From Synechococcales cyanobacterium GL140_1_metabinner_5_sub (lineage in GTDB: Bacteria; Cyanobacteriota; Cyanobacteriia; Cyanobacteriales; Chamaesiphonaceae): DNA of 42,651 nt. Positions 35,646 to 42,651 of this stretch are shown piece after piece. Position 1 is the stretch's first letter. Each line of letters begins with the position of its first letter. The stretch covers positions 1-42,651 of the forward strand of contig JANYHM010000033.1 of the NCBI GenBank assembly GCA_025359065.1. Direction: 5' to 3'. A program made the position numbers and the translations under genes. The notes beneath the pieces were generated by a model. It was not told the origin of the DNA, did no database searches, and saw only the letters and a program-made list of their open reading frames with translations.

Positions 35646-36182
35646 ATTAGAGTTAAATATAATTGTTTTGACGGGCAGTCAATATAAGCTATTTCAAAGA
35701 GTAATCAGAGCCGTAAAACCAAGATTGACCGTAAAAACAGCGGCCAAAATCAGATGGATTTGCCAATTAAGCAACCAAGGCTCAATAAACAAGAGAGCTT
35801 TTCGATCTAAATAAATGAAGATAGAATTCGGAAAGAACCAAGTTTTAAATCATCCGAACTAGAATATTGAGTGTTAAGTTTAGCTAATGAAATATATAAG
35901 TAAACATATGTGCATTCAAGTCCACAGTAGGCTGTAGCCCTTGATACAAGATGGATTTAGACATTTCTAAATCGTCTGGCAGCCTCGACAAAAATCATAG
36001 ATTTTCATGATGAATTTAAGAATAAGAATTAGAATATTAATCCTAATATTAGCAAGAATTGGTACCTTGATCGCAAAAAGTTTAAATGTATATGTATAAG
36101 TCACTTCAGCATCTAACAGCAGCATCACCAGATCTCACCTGCTATAATAGAGAATGTTTTGACCGTTAGCCTTAATTACTAT
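35646..36182. other. 537-nt gene-free region upstream of the CPA2 antiporter
   Basis: No credible protein gene is seen here; a 50-codon frame on the minus strand around 35690-35840 lacks a start and could be a relic. A TATAAT box (36143-36148) lies 35 nt before the antiporter ATG with no good -35. Further upstream, several nested inverted repeats occur within 80 nt (see the structured-RNA entry), and the region is AT-rich. Either a long 5' untranslated region or a small RNA gene would explain it. Confidence 0.4.
35929..35985 (+). ncRNA. Candidate structured RNA (three-way junction)
   Basis: AGGCTG (35929-35934) pairs with CAGCCT (35980-35985) as an outer stem. Inside it are CTTG-ATA-CAAG (35940-35950) and a perfect 8-bp hairpin GATTTAGA-CATT-TCTAAATC (35954-35973). 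The three helices fit a three-way junction of 57 nt, followed by a further hairpin AAAATC-ATA-GATTTT (35991-36005). It lies about 200 nt upstream of the antiporter start. No known riboswitch consensus is recognised, and AT-rich DNA can give such stems by chance. Confidence 0.3.
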
Positions 36183-38351
36183 ATGAGTACAGTCTCTCTG
36201 GTATTGCTAGAAATACTGATAGTCATTGGATTCTCTCGCCTCGTGGGCCTGTTGTTCCGTGCCATCAAACAGCCCTTGGTAATTGGGGAAATCGTGGCTG
36301 GCATCATGTTAGGGCCATCTTTGTTTGGCAAGATTTTTCCAGTTACTCAAGCATGGCTGTTTCCAGCCAGCACTGCTCCAATTTTAGAGGTACTGGCACA
36401 GATTGGCCTAATCTTTTTCATGTTTTTGATCGGATTAGAGCTTGATCCCAAGTATCTGAAGGGCAAAGTCCGTATTGCTGTGTTTACCTCAGCAGCCGGA
36501 ATCATTTTGCCATTTTTGTTGGCTGGTGGTTTAGCACTCTGGCTGTACCCGCTCGGTCAAGGCAGCCAAACATCCTTGCTGGCCTTTAGTCTCTTTTTCG
36601 GATCTGCTCTCTCCATTACGGCCTTCCCTGTCTTAGCCAGAATTATTAGCGAAAGCAATTTGCAAAACACCCCGATCGGCTCCCTGGCTCTCACCTGCGC
36701 TGCCGTCGATGATGTAGCCGCCTGGTGTTTGCTAGCTTTGGCGATCGCCGTAGCCAGAACCAACAATATCTACACCGCCTTGCCACACATCGGTTTGTCT
36801 TTGGTCTATATCGTGTTTATGCTCACGGTGGGACGCTGGCTATTGCAAGGCATGGCGGCTCATTACAGCCGGTCAAACCGGGTTAGCCAAATTTTGCTGG
36901 CAGCAGTTTATATGTCGGTGGTTACGTCTGCACTGATTGCAGAGGCGATCGGCATTCACTTTATTTTTGGGGCATTTTTAATCGGCGCAGCCATGCCTAA
37001 AAATGAGGGCATGGTGAGAGAAATCGCCCAAAAAACTGAAGATTTTGTCTTGATTTTCTTGCTGCCGGTATTTTTTGTGTACAGCGGTCTCAAAACCAAA
37101 ATCGGCCTAATTGATAGCCCTTACCTGTGGCTGGTCTGTGGGGTCATTTTAGCCATGGCGATTATTGGTAAGTATGCAGGAGTTTATCTGACTGCCAAAA
37201 GTTTTGGACTGCCTAAGAGAGAAGCATCTGTATTGGGTTGGTTGATGAATACCCGAGGCTTAACTGAGCTGATTGTATTGAATATTGGTCTTCAGCTTGG
37301 TGTGATCAATGACCTGCTGTTTGCCATGCTGGTCATTATGGCGTTGACTACCACCTTTATGACCTCGCCGCTGGTGGAGTGGACGTACCCGAAAAAGCTG
37401 TTACGCCAACAGCATTTAGATGCCATGGCTCCAGTAATTACTCCGGCGACCGACTATCGAATTCTGGTGCCAGTAGCCAATCCTAAAACCCAAAAAGGTT
37501 TGATTGAATTGGCGGTAGAAATCGCTCATAACCCCGAAGAAATGTCGATCGTCCATCCGTTGAGTTTGTTGGAATTAGAAGAAGATTATCTATATCAAAG
37601 TTCTCCGGCGGAGGTAGAAAGATTGATAGCCAATCGCCGCCAAGAGTTGCAGGCTTTGGTGGGGATGATCGATCCCCTGTCAATTCACAATAAAATTCAG
37701 CCAATTGTTCAAGTCGGTTTCGACGTGGCCAAAAAAACTGCCGATTTGATAGTGCTAGATAGACCAGATTTGGTTTTATTGGGTTGGCATCGATCGGCTT
37801 TTAGCCGCGATCGGTTAGGTGGCCGAGTACGGCAGATTTTGGCCACTGCGGCGACTGATGTGGCGGTATTAGTGGATGCCAATCCACCCAGCGAAGTCAC
37901 AGAGGGCGTGGAGCGCCAATATCAAAAAATCTTGGTGCCTTATACCGCCAATACCCATGATGATCTGGCTTTAGAATTGGCTCTTCGTCTGTTATTTAGT
38001 GACGATCAGCGATCTTTACACGTTTTACAGCTCTTGCCGTTGTCTTTGACTGTGAGTGAGCTGAGCTATGAAATGAATCAATCGATCGCCGACTTACCCA
38101 GCGACGTGCGGGGACGGATTCATTTGGAGACGATCGCCAATGAAAGCTTGATGGGTACTGTGATAACTGAGTCTCGTACTGCCGACCTGACAATTGCCGG
38201 AACTAGCCGCAACTGGGGGGTGCAACGAAATACCTTGGGGCGCTATACCGATGAGTTAGCGCTGCACTGTAACTCACCCTTACTGATTACTCGTCGCCAT
38301 AGTCAGCTCACTTCTCATTTGAGCTTTTTACGCCACAAGGCTCTGGCTTAA
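36183..38351 (+). CDS. CPA2-type cation:proton antiporter with C-terminal USP-like domains
   Basis: This protein of 722 residues starts with about 12 membrane helices (~1-395) of the Na+/H+ exchanger fold: 'KQPLVIGEIVAGIMLGPSLFG', 'LIFFMFLIGLELDPK', 'CAAVDDVAAWCLLALAIAVA', 'IHFIFGAFLIGAAMP' and 'NTRGLTELIVLNIG'. The Asp pair in 'AAVDDVAAW' is in the ion-binding position of CPA2 exchangers. The soluble C-terminal 300 residues hold two regions resembling universal stress proteins ('DYRILVPVANPKTQKGLIELA', 'YQKILVPYTANTHDDLALELA'), which may bind nucleotides to regulate transport. ATG at 36183 is preferred to the TTG at 36159, which would sit almost at the predicted transcription start. Ion specificity (Na+ or K+) is unknown. 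Confidence 0.9.
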   Translation: MSTVSLVLLEILIVIGFSRLVGLLFRAIKQPLVIGEIVAGIMLGPSLFGKIFPVTQAWLFPASTAPILEVLAQIGLIFFMFLIGLELDPKYLKGKVRIAVFTSAAGIILPFLLAGGLALWLYPLGQGSQTSLLAFSLFFGSALSITAFPVLARIISESNLQNTPIGSLALTCAAVDDVAAWCLLALAIAVARTNNIYTALPHIGLSLVYIVFMLTVGRWLLQGMAAHYSRSNRVSQILLAAVYMSVVTSALIAEAIGIHFIFGAFLIGAAMPKNEGMVREIAQKTEDFVLIFLLPVFFVYSGLKTKIGLIDSPYLWLVCGVILAMAIIGKYAGVYLTAKSFGLPKREASVLGWLMNTRGLTELIVLNIGLQLGVINDLLFAMLVIMALTTTFMTSPLVEWTYPKKLLRQQHLDAMAPVITPATDYRILVPVANPKTQKGLIELAVEIAHNPEEMSIVHPLSLLELEEDYLYQSSPAEVERLIANRRQELQALVGMIDPLSIHNKIQPIVQVGFDVAKKTADLIVLDRPDLVLLGWHRSAFSRDRLGGRVRQILATAATDVAVLVDANPPSEVTEGVERQYQKILVPYTANTHDDLALELALRLLFSDDQRSLHVLQLLPLSLTVSELSYEMNQSIADLPSDVRGRIHLETIANESLMGTVITESRTADLTIAGTSRNWGVQRNTLGRYTDELALHCNSPLLITRRHSQLTSHLSFLRHKALA

Positions 38352-38457
38352 GCAACTTGGCGGAGTGGATAACCACTGCGCGATCCCCGTACTCTTCCCT
38401 TCCTGAAAAAATAGGTGTAACATCATTTACATATATAAAAATTCTTAAAAATACATC

Positions 38458-38805
38458 ATGCAGCAATTTGTAGAGGAAAGGAACTTTACTGAAATGGTTT
38501 TGCTCGCTTCACACCAACACCTGGTGCTGTTGAATTTTGGTGCTCCTTGGTGTGGCTTATGCAAAATCTTACAGCCTTTAATTGATCGGGCGATCCCCAC
38601 TTGGGAAGACCAAATACAGGTCTTAAATATCGATGCTGACGATAACTTAAGGCTGGCTAGCACCTATCGCATTCGCACTCTGCCGACACTTTTGCTGTTT
38701 GCCGATGGTGAAGTGGTGCAAAGGTTCGATCGATTCAACAGTCGGGATGATTTGCAGCATAGCCTAGATAACATCATGGTTTCCCACAGTTGGATCTCGG
38801 CTTGA
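38458..38805 (+). CDS. Thioredoxin family protein with a CGLC active site
   Basis: A single thioredoxin domain makes up the 115-residue protein. The active site is 'FGAPWCGLCKILQP' with Cys32 and Cys35. The middle residues are Gly-Leu instead of the usual Gly-Pro, which shifts redox potential. The cis-proline loop is 'RIRTLPTLLLF' (Pro76), and 'VLNIDADDN' precedes it as in other thioredoxins. A short helical C-terminus is normal. Cyanobacteria have several thioredoxin types and this variant suggests a specialised one. It stands alone, 106 nt after the antiporter gene. Confidence 0.9.
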   Translation: MQQFVEERNFTEMVLLASHQHLVLLNFGAPWCGLCKILQPLIDRAIPTWEDQIQVLNIDADDNLRLASTYRIRTLPTLLLFADGEVVQRFDRFNSRDDLQHSLDNIMVSHSWISA

Positions 38806-38929
38806 GAATATTCTCTGCCTAAAGATTTGCAAATTAAAGTATTCGATCTCCCCCGCTGACTCAGAGCTTGATTATGATAGTGTGGATGCTGCGCTAAGCA
38901 GCGTCACCTGAATTTTCATAAGCGAGCCG

Positions 38930-40963
38930 ATGGAAGCACTCTACACATATGCCTGGTTAATTCCAGTTCTGCCGCTCTTAGGAGCCATGCTGGTCGGTCT
39001 GGGGCTGATCTCTTTCAATAAATTTACCAATGGCCTCCGCCAGGTCAATGCTGTGGTGATCATCTCTTCGATCGGCGCAGCGATGTTGATGTCTATTGGA
39101 TTATTTTGGAGCCAATTCCAAGGTCATCCTACTTATTTGTATTCGATCGATTGGGCGGCGGCGGGTAGTTTCCATCTGAAGATGGGCTACACGATCGACC
39201 ACCTCACTGCGCTAATGCTAGTAATTGTTACTACTGTGGCGCTGTTGGTGATGATTTACACCGATGGTTATATGGCGCACGACAAAAGCTATGTGCGCTT
39301 TTATGCCTATTTGAGCTTGTTTAGCTCTTCGATGCTGGGGTTGGTAATCAGCCCCAATTTGGTGCAGGTGTATATTTTCTGGGAGTTGGTGGGGATGTGT
39401 TCCTATCTGCTGATCGGTTTTTGGTTCGATCGGCCCTCGGCGGCTGATGCCTGCCAAAAAGCTTTTGTTACCAACCGGGTTGGTGACTTTGGTTTGCTGT
39501 TAGGAATGCTCGGTCTGTATTGGGCAACAGGTACTTTTGAGTTTGGTTTGATGGGCGATCGGCTAGAGCAACTAGTGAGTTCTGGCGCAATTAGCAGCAC
39601 CTTGGCGGTAATTTTTGCCATTTTGGTGTTTATGGGGCCAGTGGCTAAATCGGCTCAGGCTCCCCTGCACGTGTGGCTTCCTGATGCGATGGAAGGCCCT
39701 ACTCCGATTTCGGCTTTGATTCATGCGGCAACCATGGTGGCGGCTGGGGTGTTTTTGATTGCCCGGATGTATCCGGTGTTTGAACATGTGCCAGCGGCGA
39801 TGAATGTAATTGCTTGGACGGGGGCAGCGACGGCCTTTATTGGAGCGACAACTGCAATTACCCAAAATGATATTAAAAAGGGTTTAGCCTATTCCACCAT
39901 GTCTCAGTTGGGATATATGGTGATGGCGATGGGTGTGGGTGCTTACGGAGCTGGTTTGTTCCATTTGATGACTCATGCTTACTTCAAGGCGATGTTGTTC
40001 TTGGGTTCTGGCTCGGTAATTCACGGTATGGAAGATGTGGTGGGTCATAACCCAGCATTAGCGCAAGATATGCGTTTGATGGGTGGTCTGCGCAAGTATA
40101 TGCCGGTGACTTCTTTTACTTTTTTGTTAGGAACTTTGGCAATTTGTGGAATTCCACCTTTTGCTGGTTTTTGGTCGAAGGATGAGATTTTGAGTGAGGC
40201 TTTTGCTTCTAACCCAGCTTTGTGGTTGGTGGGCTATTTGACTGCTGGGATGACTGCGTTCTATATGTTTAGGATGTATTTCAGTACCTTTGAAGGTAAG
40301 TTTCGGGGTACTGATGAGGTTATTAAAAATCAGTTACTGGGTCGTGCCAATTTTGGCCCTGGTGCCATGAATGTTGCGGAGCTGGCTCATGATGATCACA
40401 ATCACCACGAGGAGCATCACGCTAGTGAACCCCATGAATCGCCTTGGACGATGACTTTACCCTTGGTGATGTTGGCGATTCCTTCGGCTTTGATTGGGTT
40501 GGTGGGTACGCCTTTCCACAATTACTTTGGAGAATTTATTCATGCTCCTGGGGCGGCAGAAGCTGCCCATGAGTTTGACATGACGGAGTTTTTGGTGATG
40601 GGTGGTAGTTCGGTGGGGATTGTGTTGATTGGGATTACTTTGGCGGCAATGATGTATCTGCAAGGTAAGGTTTCTCCGCAGTCGATCGCCGCTAAAATTC
40701 CTACTCTCTACAATTTCTCCTTGAATAAATGGTACTTCGATAATGTCTATAACCAGGTGTTTGTAATCGGTTTACGCCGGGTTGCTCGCCAGGTAATGGA
40801 AATAGATTATCGAGTTGTAGATGGTGCTGTGAATCTTACTGGTTTAGCAACGTTGCTGGGTGGTGAGGGGCTGAAGTACTTCGAGAATGGTCGCGCTCAG
40901 TTCTATGCCCTAATCTTCCTTGGTGCTGTACTGGGTATGGTCGTCGTATTCGGTGTAACTTAA
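38930..40963 (+). CDS. ndhF: NAD(P)H-quinone oxidoreductase subunit 5 (NdhF)
   Basis: NdhF is one of the proton-pumping antiporter-like membrane subunits of the thylakoid NDH-1 complex, used in respiration and cyclic electron flow around photosystem I. The 677-residue protein has about 16 membrane helices. Family blocks include 'YTDGYMAHDKSYVRFYAYLS', 'FWELVGMCSYLLIGFWFDRP', 'GPVAKSAQAPLHVWLPDAME', 'GPTPISALIHAATMVAAGVF' and 'HLMTHAYFKAMLFLGSGSVI'. The conserved Glu of 'FWELVG' and Lys of 'GPVAKSAQ' belong to the ion channel. Many cyanobacteria have ndhD next to ndhF, but none follows here. A palindromic terminator comes 17 nt after the stop. Confidence 0.96.
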   Translation: MEALYTYAWLIPVLPLLGAMLVGLGLISFNKFTNGLRQVNAVVIISSIGAAMLMSIGLFWSQFQGHPTYLYSIDWAAAGSFHLKMGYTIDHLTALMLVIVTTVALLVMIYTDGYMAHDKSYVRFYAYLSLFSSSMLGLVISPNLVQVYIFWELVGMCSYLLIGFWFDRPSAADACQKAFVTNRVGDFGLLLGMLGLYWATGTFEFGLMGDRLEQLVSSGAISSTLAVIFAILVFMGPVAKSAQAPLHVWLPDAMEGPTPISALIHAATMVAAGVFLIARMYPVFEHVPAAMNVIAWTGAATAFIGATTAITQNDIKKGLAYSTMSQLGYMVMAMGVGAYGAGLFHLMTHAYFKAMLFLGSGSVIHGMEDVVGHNPALAQDMRLMGGLRKYMPVTSFTFLLGTLAICGIPPFAGFWSKDEILSEAFASNPALWLVGYLTAGMTAFYMFRMYFSTFEGKFRGTDEVIKNQLLGRANFGPGAMNVAELAHDDHNHHEEHHASEPHESPWTMTLPLVMLAIPSALIGLVGTPFHNYFGEFIHAPGAAEAAHEFDMTEFLVMGGSSVGIVLIGITLAAMMYLQGKVSPQSIAAKIPTLYNFSLNKWYFDNVYNQVFVIGLRRVARQVMEIDYRVVDGAVNLTGLATLLGGEGLKYFENGRAQFYALIFLGAVLGMVVVFGVT

Positions 40964-40980
40964 GACGCTAAAACTCTAAT

Positions 40981-41005
40981 GGAGGGTGGGCAGTGCCCAC
41001 CCTCC
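40981..41005. terminator. Perfect 12-bp palindrome between ndhF and the GDT1 gene
   Basis: GGAGGGTGGGCA and TGCCCACCCTCC are perfect complements around a single G. It lies 17 nt after the ndhF stop and 35 nt after the GDT1 stop on the other strand, so it could end both convergent transcripts. There is no pure T-run, only the AT-rich AAGATTTAATTATTT on one side. The core resembles a GTGGGCAGTGCCCAC type repeat that I recall from intergenic regions of other cyanobacteria. Confidence 0.6.
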
Positions 41006-41040
41006 AAGATTTAATTATTTCATCTGCTGATATTTCGGCT

Positions 41041-41388
41041 TCAATTAGAGTTTGTAAAAACTTCGATCGACAGCATCATCGCGATTCCAACCATTAAAGT
41101 CGCGGCCAACAAATCCAAAGTTTTCGGCGACACTAACTTAGAGATCCAGCGCCCCAACAGCACTCCGACTAAACTGGTCGCAATCAAAGCTGTTCCAGCT
41201 CCTAACAAAACACTGAGGGGCGATCGAGACTGGGCAGCCATCAGCATGGTGGCTAATTGGGTTTTGTCACCCATTTCGGCCAAAAAAATTGTAATAAATG
41301 TAGACAGCAAAACCCCCCATGCGCCGTTTTGAGTGGGACTGGGGGGCGTTGTTGGCTCGGGGGGATTTACAGGGATAGAATCGGACAC
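41041..41388 (-). CDS. TMEM165/GDT1 family protein, half-size
   Basis: This 115-residue member of the GDT1 (UPF0016) family is a predicted Mn2+/Ca2+ transporter. The signature E-x-G-D-K-T is present once: 'LAEMGDKTQLATMLMAAQS' (Glu38 and Asp41 line the ion path). Three membrane helices follow the Pro-rich N-terminal segment (~1-22). Full-length GDT1 proteins have two such halves, about 200 residues. Known cyanobacterial relatives export manganese. The half-size form should pair with another half, but no second half is in this window. The start is GTG at 41388 (annotated as Met). Confidence 0.88.
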   Translation of the reverse strand: MSDSIPVNPPEPTTPPSPTQNGAWGVLLSTFITIFLAEMGDKTQLATMLMAAQSRSPLSVLLGAGTALIATSLVGVLLGRWISKLVSPKTLDLLAATLMVGIAMMLSIEVFTNSN

Positions 41389-41463
41389 GATACTTTTCTC
41401 ATATTTTGCTCACTTTTCAGTATCGCATTGATTCCCCTGACATTTCCACTTGGGTATTCCAAC

Positions 41464-41781
41464 CTACTTTTCTAGTTCGCTTTTCATCCGATCGAGGGTC
41501 ATGGTCATGCCATCAAACATTTGCTGTGGGGTCATGCCAAACTGGCCAAGTTGTGTGTTCATCTGCTCTACGGTCATCTTAGCCATAAAGTCATCCGAAA
41601 GCTCGAAGCGCTTCATAAAAATCTTGTACCGCTCCATCAACTCTTCCATTTGGTCGATGTACATTTTTTTGCCATCTCGATCAAACTTGCCGTAGTTGCT
41701 GCCTAAACCAACCAAGTTCTGGTAGTCTGTGAACAACTGCTTCGCTTCGCTTTGGACGATTTCGGAGTCAAAAAATCCCAT
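41464..41781 (-). CDS. DUF1825 family protein
   Basis: This 105-residue soluble protein belongs to a cyanobacterial family (DUF1825) of unknown function. It starts 'MGFFDSEIVQSEAKQLF' and continues with 'YGKFDRDGKKMYIDQMEELM', 'ERYKIFMKRFELSDDFMAKM' and 'QLGQFGMTPQQMFDGM', the usual conserved blocks. It is all helical by prediction and has no membrane segment. The gene is on the minus strand upstream of GDT1 with about 75 nt between them, but it probably has its own promoter. Confidence 0.9.
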   Translation of the reverse strand: MGFFDSEIVQSEAKQLFTDYQNLVGLGSNYGKFDRDGKKMYIDQMEELMERYKIFMKRFELSDDFMAKMTVEQMNTQLGQFGMTPQQMFDGMTMTLDRMKSELEK

Positions 41782-41859
41782 GGCTTTCAGTAAGTAAAAT
41801 AGTGTTGACGGGGTTCTTCCCGGCTTTCCTCATTGTAATCTAGCCCCAATCCATTATAC

Positions 41860-42255
41860 ATGCGGTTTCCCTCACTTCTTTCTACTTCTCTATCTCAGTT
41901 TCAGCCGCGACACGTGGCCATTGTTTTGGCTTTTGCGAGTGTTGTGCTGCCGGTATCTGGGCTGCATAAGTTTTATCTGGGTCAGCATCGCTGGGGCTTA
42001 GTTTATTTGATGCTTTCTTGGACTCCGATTCCTCATATGGCAGCGGCGATCGAGGCAGTTTGGTATTTGACGCAGCCTGATGGGTTTGCAGGTATGAACT
42101 CGGTAACTAGTAATATGGCTGCTCTGAGTTCGCCTAACTTACTAGTACCACAGCTTACCGATGGTATTCGTCAACTGGAACAGTTGCGAGTAGATGGTCT
42201 AATTACGGAGTATGAGTTTGAGCAAAAGCGGCGGCAGTTTCTCGATCGGATGTAA
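41860..42255 (+). CDS. TM2 domain protein with SHOCT-like tail
   Basis: This 131-residue protein starts with a TM2 unit of two helices joined by a short loop (~17-70). The motif 'GLHKFYLGQHRWGLVYLM' (34-51) is the TM2 signature. The C-terminal part 'DGIRQLEQLRVDGLITEYEF' resembles the SHOCT motif, a small helical module often found at the C-terminus of membrane proteins. Function is unknown. The start lies about 78 nt from the divergent DUF1825 start. Confidence 0.88.
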   Translation: MRFPSLLSTSLSQFQPRHVAIVLAFASVVLPVSGLHKFYLGQHRWGLVYLMLSWTPIPHMAAAIEAVWYLTQPDGFAGMNSVTSNMAALSSPNLLVPQLTDGIRQLEQLRVDGLITEYEFEQKRRQFLDRM

Positions 42256-42334
42256 TTGACACGCCGTAAAAGCGTTGGCTTCCCTAATCCCAACAAGCAC
42301 CCCGTCTTTGTCATGACAGTTTTTCAGACCACCA

Positions 42335-42520
42335 TTAGTCTGTTTTATATTTTTCCGGGATATTTTCTTGATCTGGCTCAAGTCCCAATGCTCTGATTTC
42401 CGTAAACCATTGGTCACGGAAACTGTCGGGAGTTTTTTCCCCGCACCATGGACAAAACTTTATTTCTTGGAAAGATGTGCCACCATCTGAATATAAAATC
42501 CCATACTCTCGAACCCACAT
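42335..42520 (-). pseudogene. DUF6980 protein, truncated at both ends
   Basis: 'REYGILYSDGGTSFQEIKFC' is followed by 'PWCGEKTPDSFRDQWFTEIR' and 'ALGLEPDQENIPEKYKTD'. These match the C-terminal two thirds of DUF6980 proteins: a 'CPWCG' zinc site, 'RD.WF' and 'IPE.Y.TD.WW'. The usual N-terminal part with its first cysteine pair is missing because the frame runs into the IS element upstream. At the 3' end TAA at 42337-42335 stops it just before two Trp codons (TGG TGG, 42334-42329), which are the conserved 'WW' of the family. One base change, GAA to TAA, would explain that. I give the ATG at 42520 with GGGAG before it. Confidence 0.65.
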
Positions 42521-42587
42521 TCCGCTCCCTTTTGTGGTCATTAAGGAATTAAAATAAAACCAGACTAATCTCAAAACGGAGGAGAAA

Positions 42588-42651
42588 GTGAGCAATCCAG
42601 AAATAACAGTCCACAATCTAGACCATCTAGGAATCGTGGCCGGTATAGTAG
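42588..42651 (+). CDS. IS1634-type (DUF4277) transposase, 5' end only
   Basis: GTG at 42588 has a strong GGAGGAG ribosome site a few bases upstream. The 21 complete codons encode VSNPEITVHNLDHLGIVAGI and one Val. 'NLDHLGIVAGI' is the start of DUF4277, the N-terminal domain of IS1634/IS4-type transposases. The rest lies beyond the window. The left end of the element must be shortly upstream, at about 42535-42560, where the broken DUF6980 gene ends. I did not find the terminal inverted repeat by eye. Confidence 0.65.
   Translation, partial: MSNPEITVHNLDHLGIVAGIV

Noticed and set aside
38365-38383. AGTGG-ATAA-CCACT hairpin after the antiporter gene, first taken as a terminator or tRNA fragment
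   Set aside because: The stem is only 5 bp, no T-run follows and no tRNA cloverleaf can be built around it.
38417-38430. GTA-N8-TAC, an NtcA-like site, upstream of the thioredoxin gene
   Set aside because: About ten such matches are expected by chance in 42 kb, and no -10 box lies at the class II distance from it.
42199-42417. 72-codon minus-strand frame between the TM2 gene and the DUF6980 remnant
   Set aside because: It is antisense to the TM2 3' end and out of frame with the better supported DUF6980 sequence.

Overview
The window comes from a cyanobacterial chromosome. The octamer GCGATCGC (HIP1) occurs at least 12 times in 42.6 kb, where less than one copy is expected by chance. The gene content agrees: NdhF of the NDH-1 complex, a type II NADH dehydrogenase, DUF1816 and DUF1825 proteins, two Uma2 nucleases, a half-size GDT1 protein and a thioredoxin/antiporter set typical of the phylum. 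I cannot name the genus. Most of the window is ordinary core genome packed on both strands, with several convergent genes overlapping by 4 to 29 bp.

Both edges are insertion sequences. Bases 1-65 are the last codons of an IS200/IS605 TnpA, followed by its hairpin-rich right end. The final 64 bases are the start of a DUF4277 (IS1634-type) transposase. Each IS lies against a broken gene: a DUF1016 (YhcG-like) remnant on the left and a 5'-truncated DUF6980 gene with a premature stop on the right. The window edges therefore probably mark assembly breaks at repeats.

Region 0.4-9.4 kb holds a Uma2 nuclease, a NurA-domain nuclease with a cysteine cluster, bioY-lspA, a hidden fructosamine-kinase-like relic, NDH-2, miaB, and DUF3352 and DUF1003 proteins. 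Region 9.4-17.5 kb holds DUF1816, ftsH and a divergent two-gene signalling locus. That locus pairs a soluble CBS-PAS hybrid histidine kinase with an OmpR-type regulator carrying an HPt domain, a pseudo-receiver and a further receiver, so the two genes together hold every module of a phosphorelay.

Region 17.6-24.8 kb holds a phosphohexomutase, an unknown protein overlapping a cyanase that has lost its N-terminal domain, a fasciclin protein, a NUDIX hydrolase whose start codon lies in an inverted repeat, a 40-residue membrane peptide, an atypical metallo-beta-lactamase protein, and a glycosyltransferase between two RidA genes. Region 24.9-35.6 kb holds tRNA-Cys, ribD, a second Uma2, the coupled operon pth-mnmE-metallopeptidase, a tandem CobO-like protein, an ABC exporter, an alpha/beta hydrolase, a dGTPase and a NYN-domain protein.

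Region 35.6-42.6 kb has a 537-nt gene-free stretch with a possible three-way-junction RNA, then a CPA2 antiporter with stress-protein-like tail, a thioredoxin, ndhF with a palindromic terminator, the half-size GDT1 protein, DUF1825 and a TM2 protein. No rRNA, CRISPR array or prophage was seen. The observations most worth following are the phosphorelay pair, the candidate structured RNA, the variant metallo-beta-lactamase protein and the relic genes.
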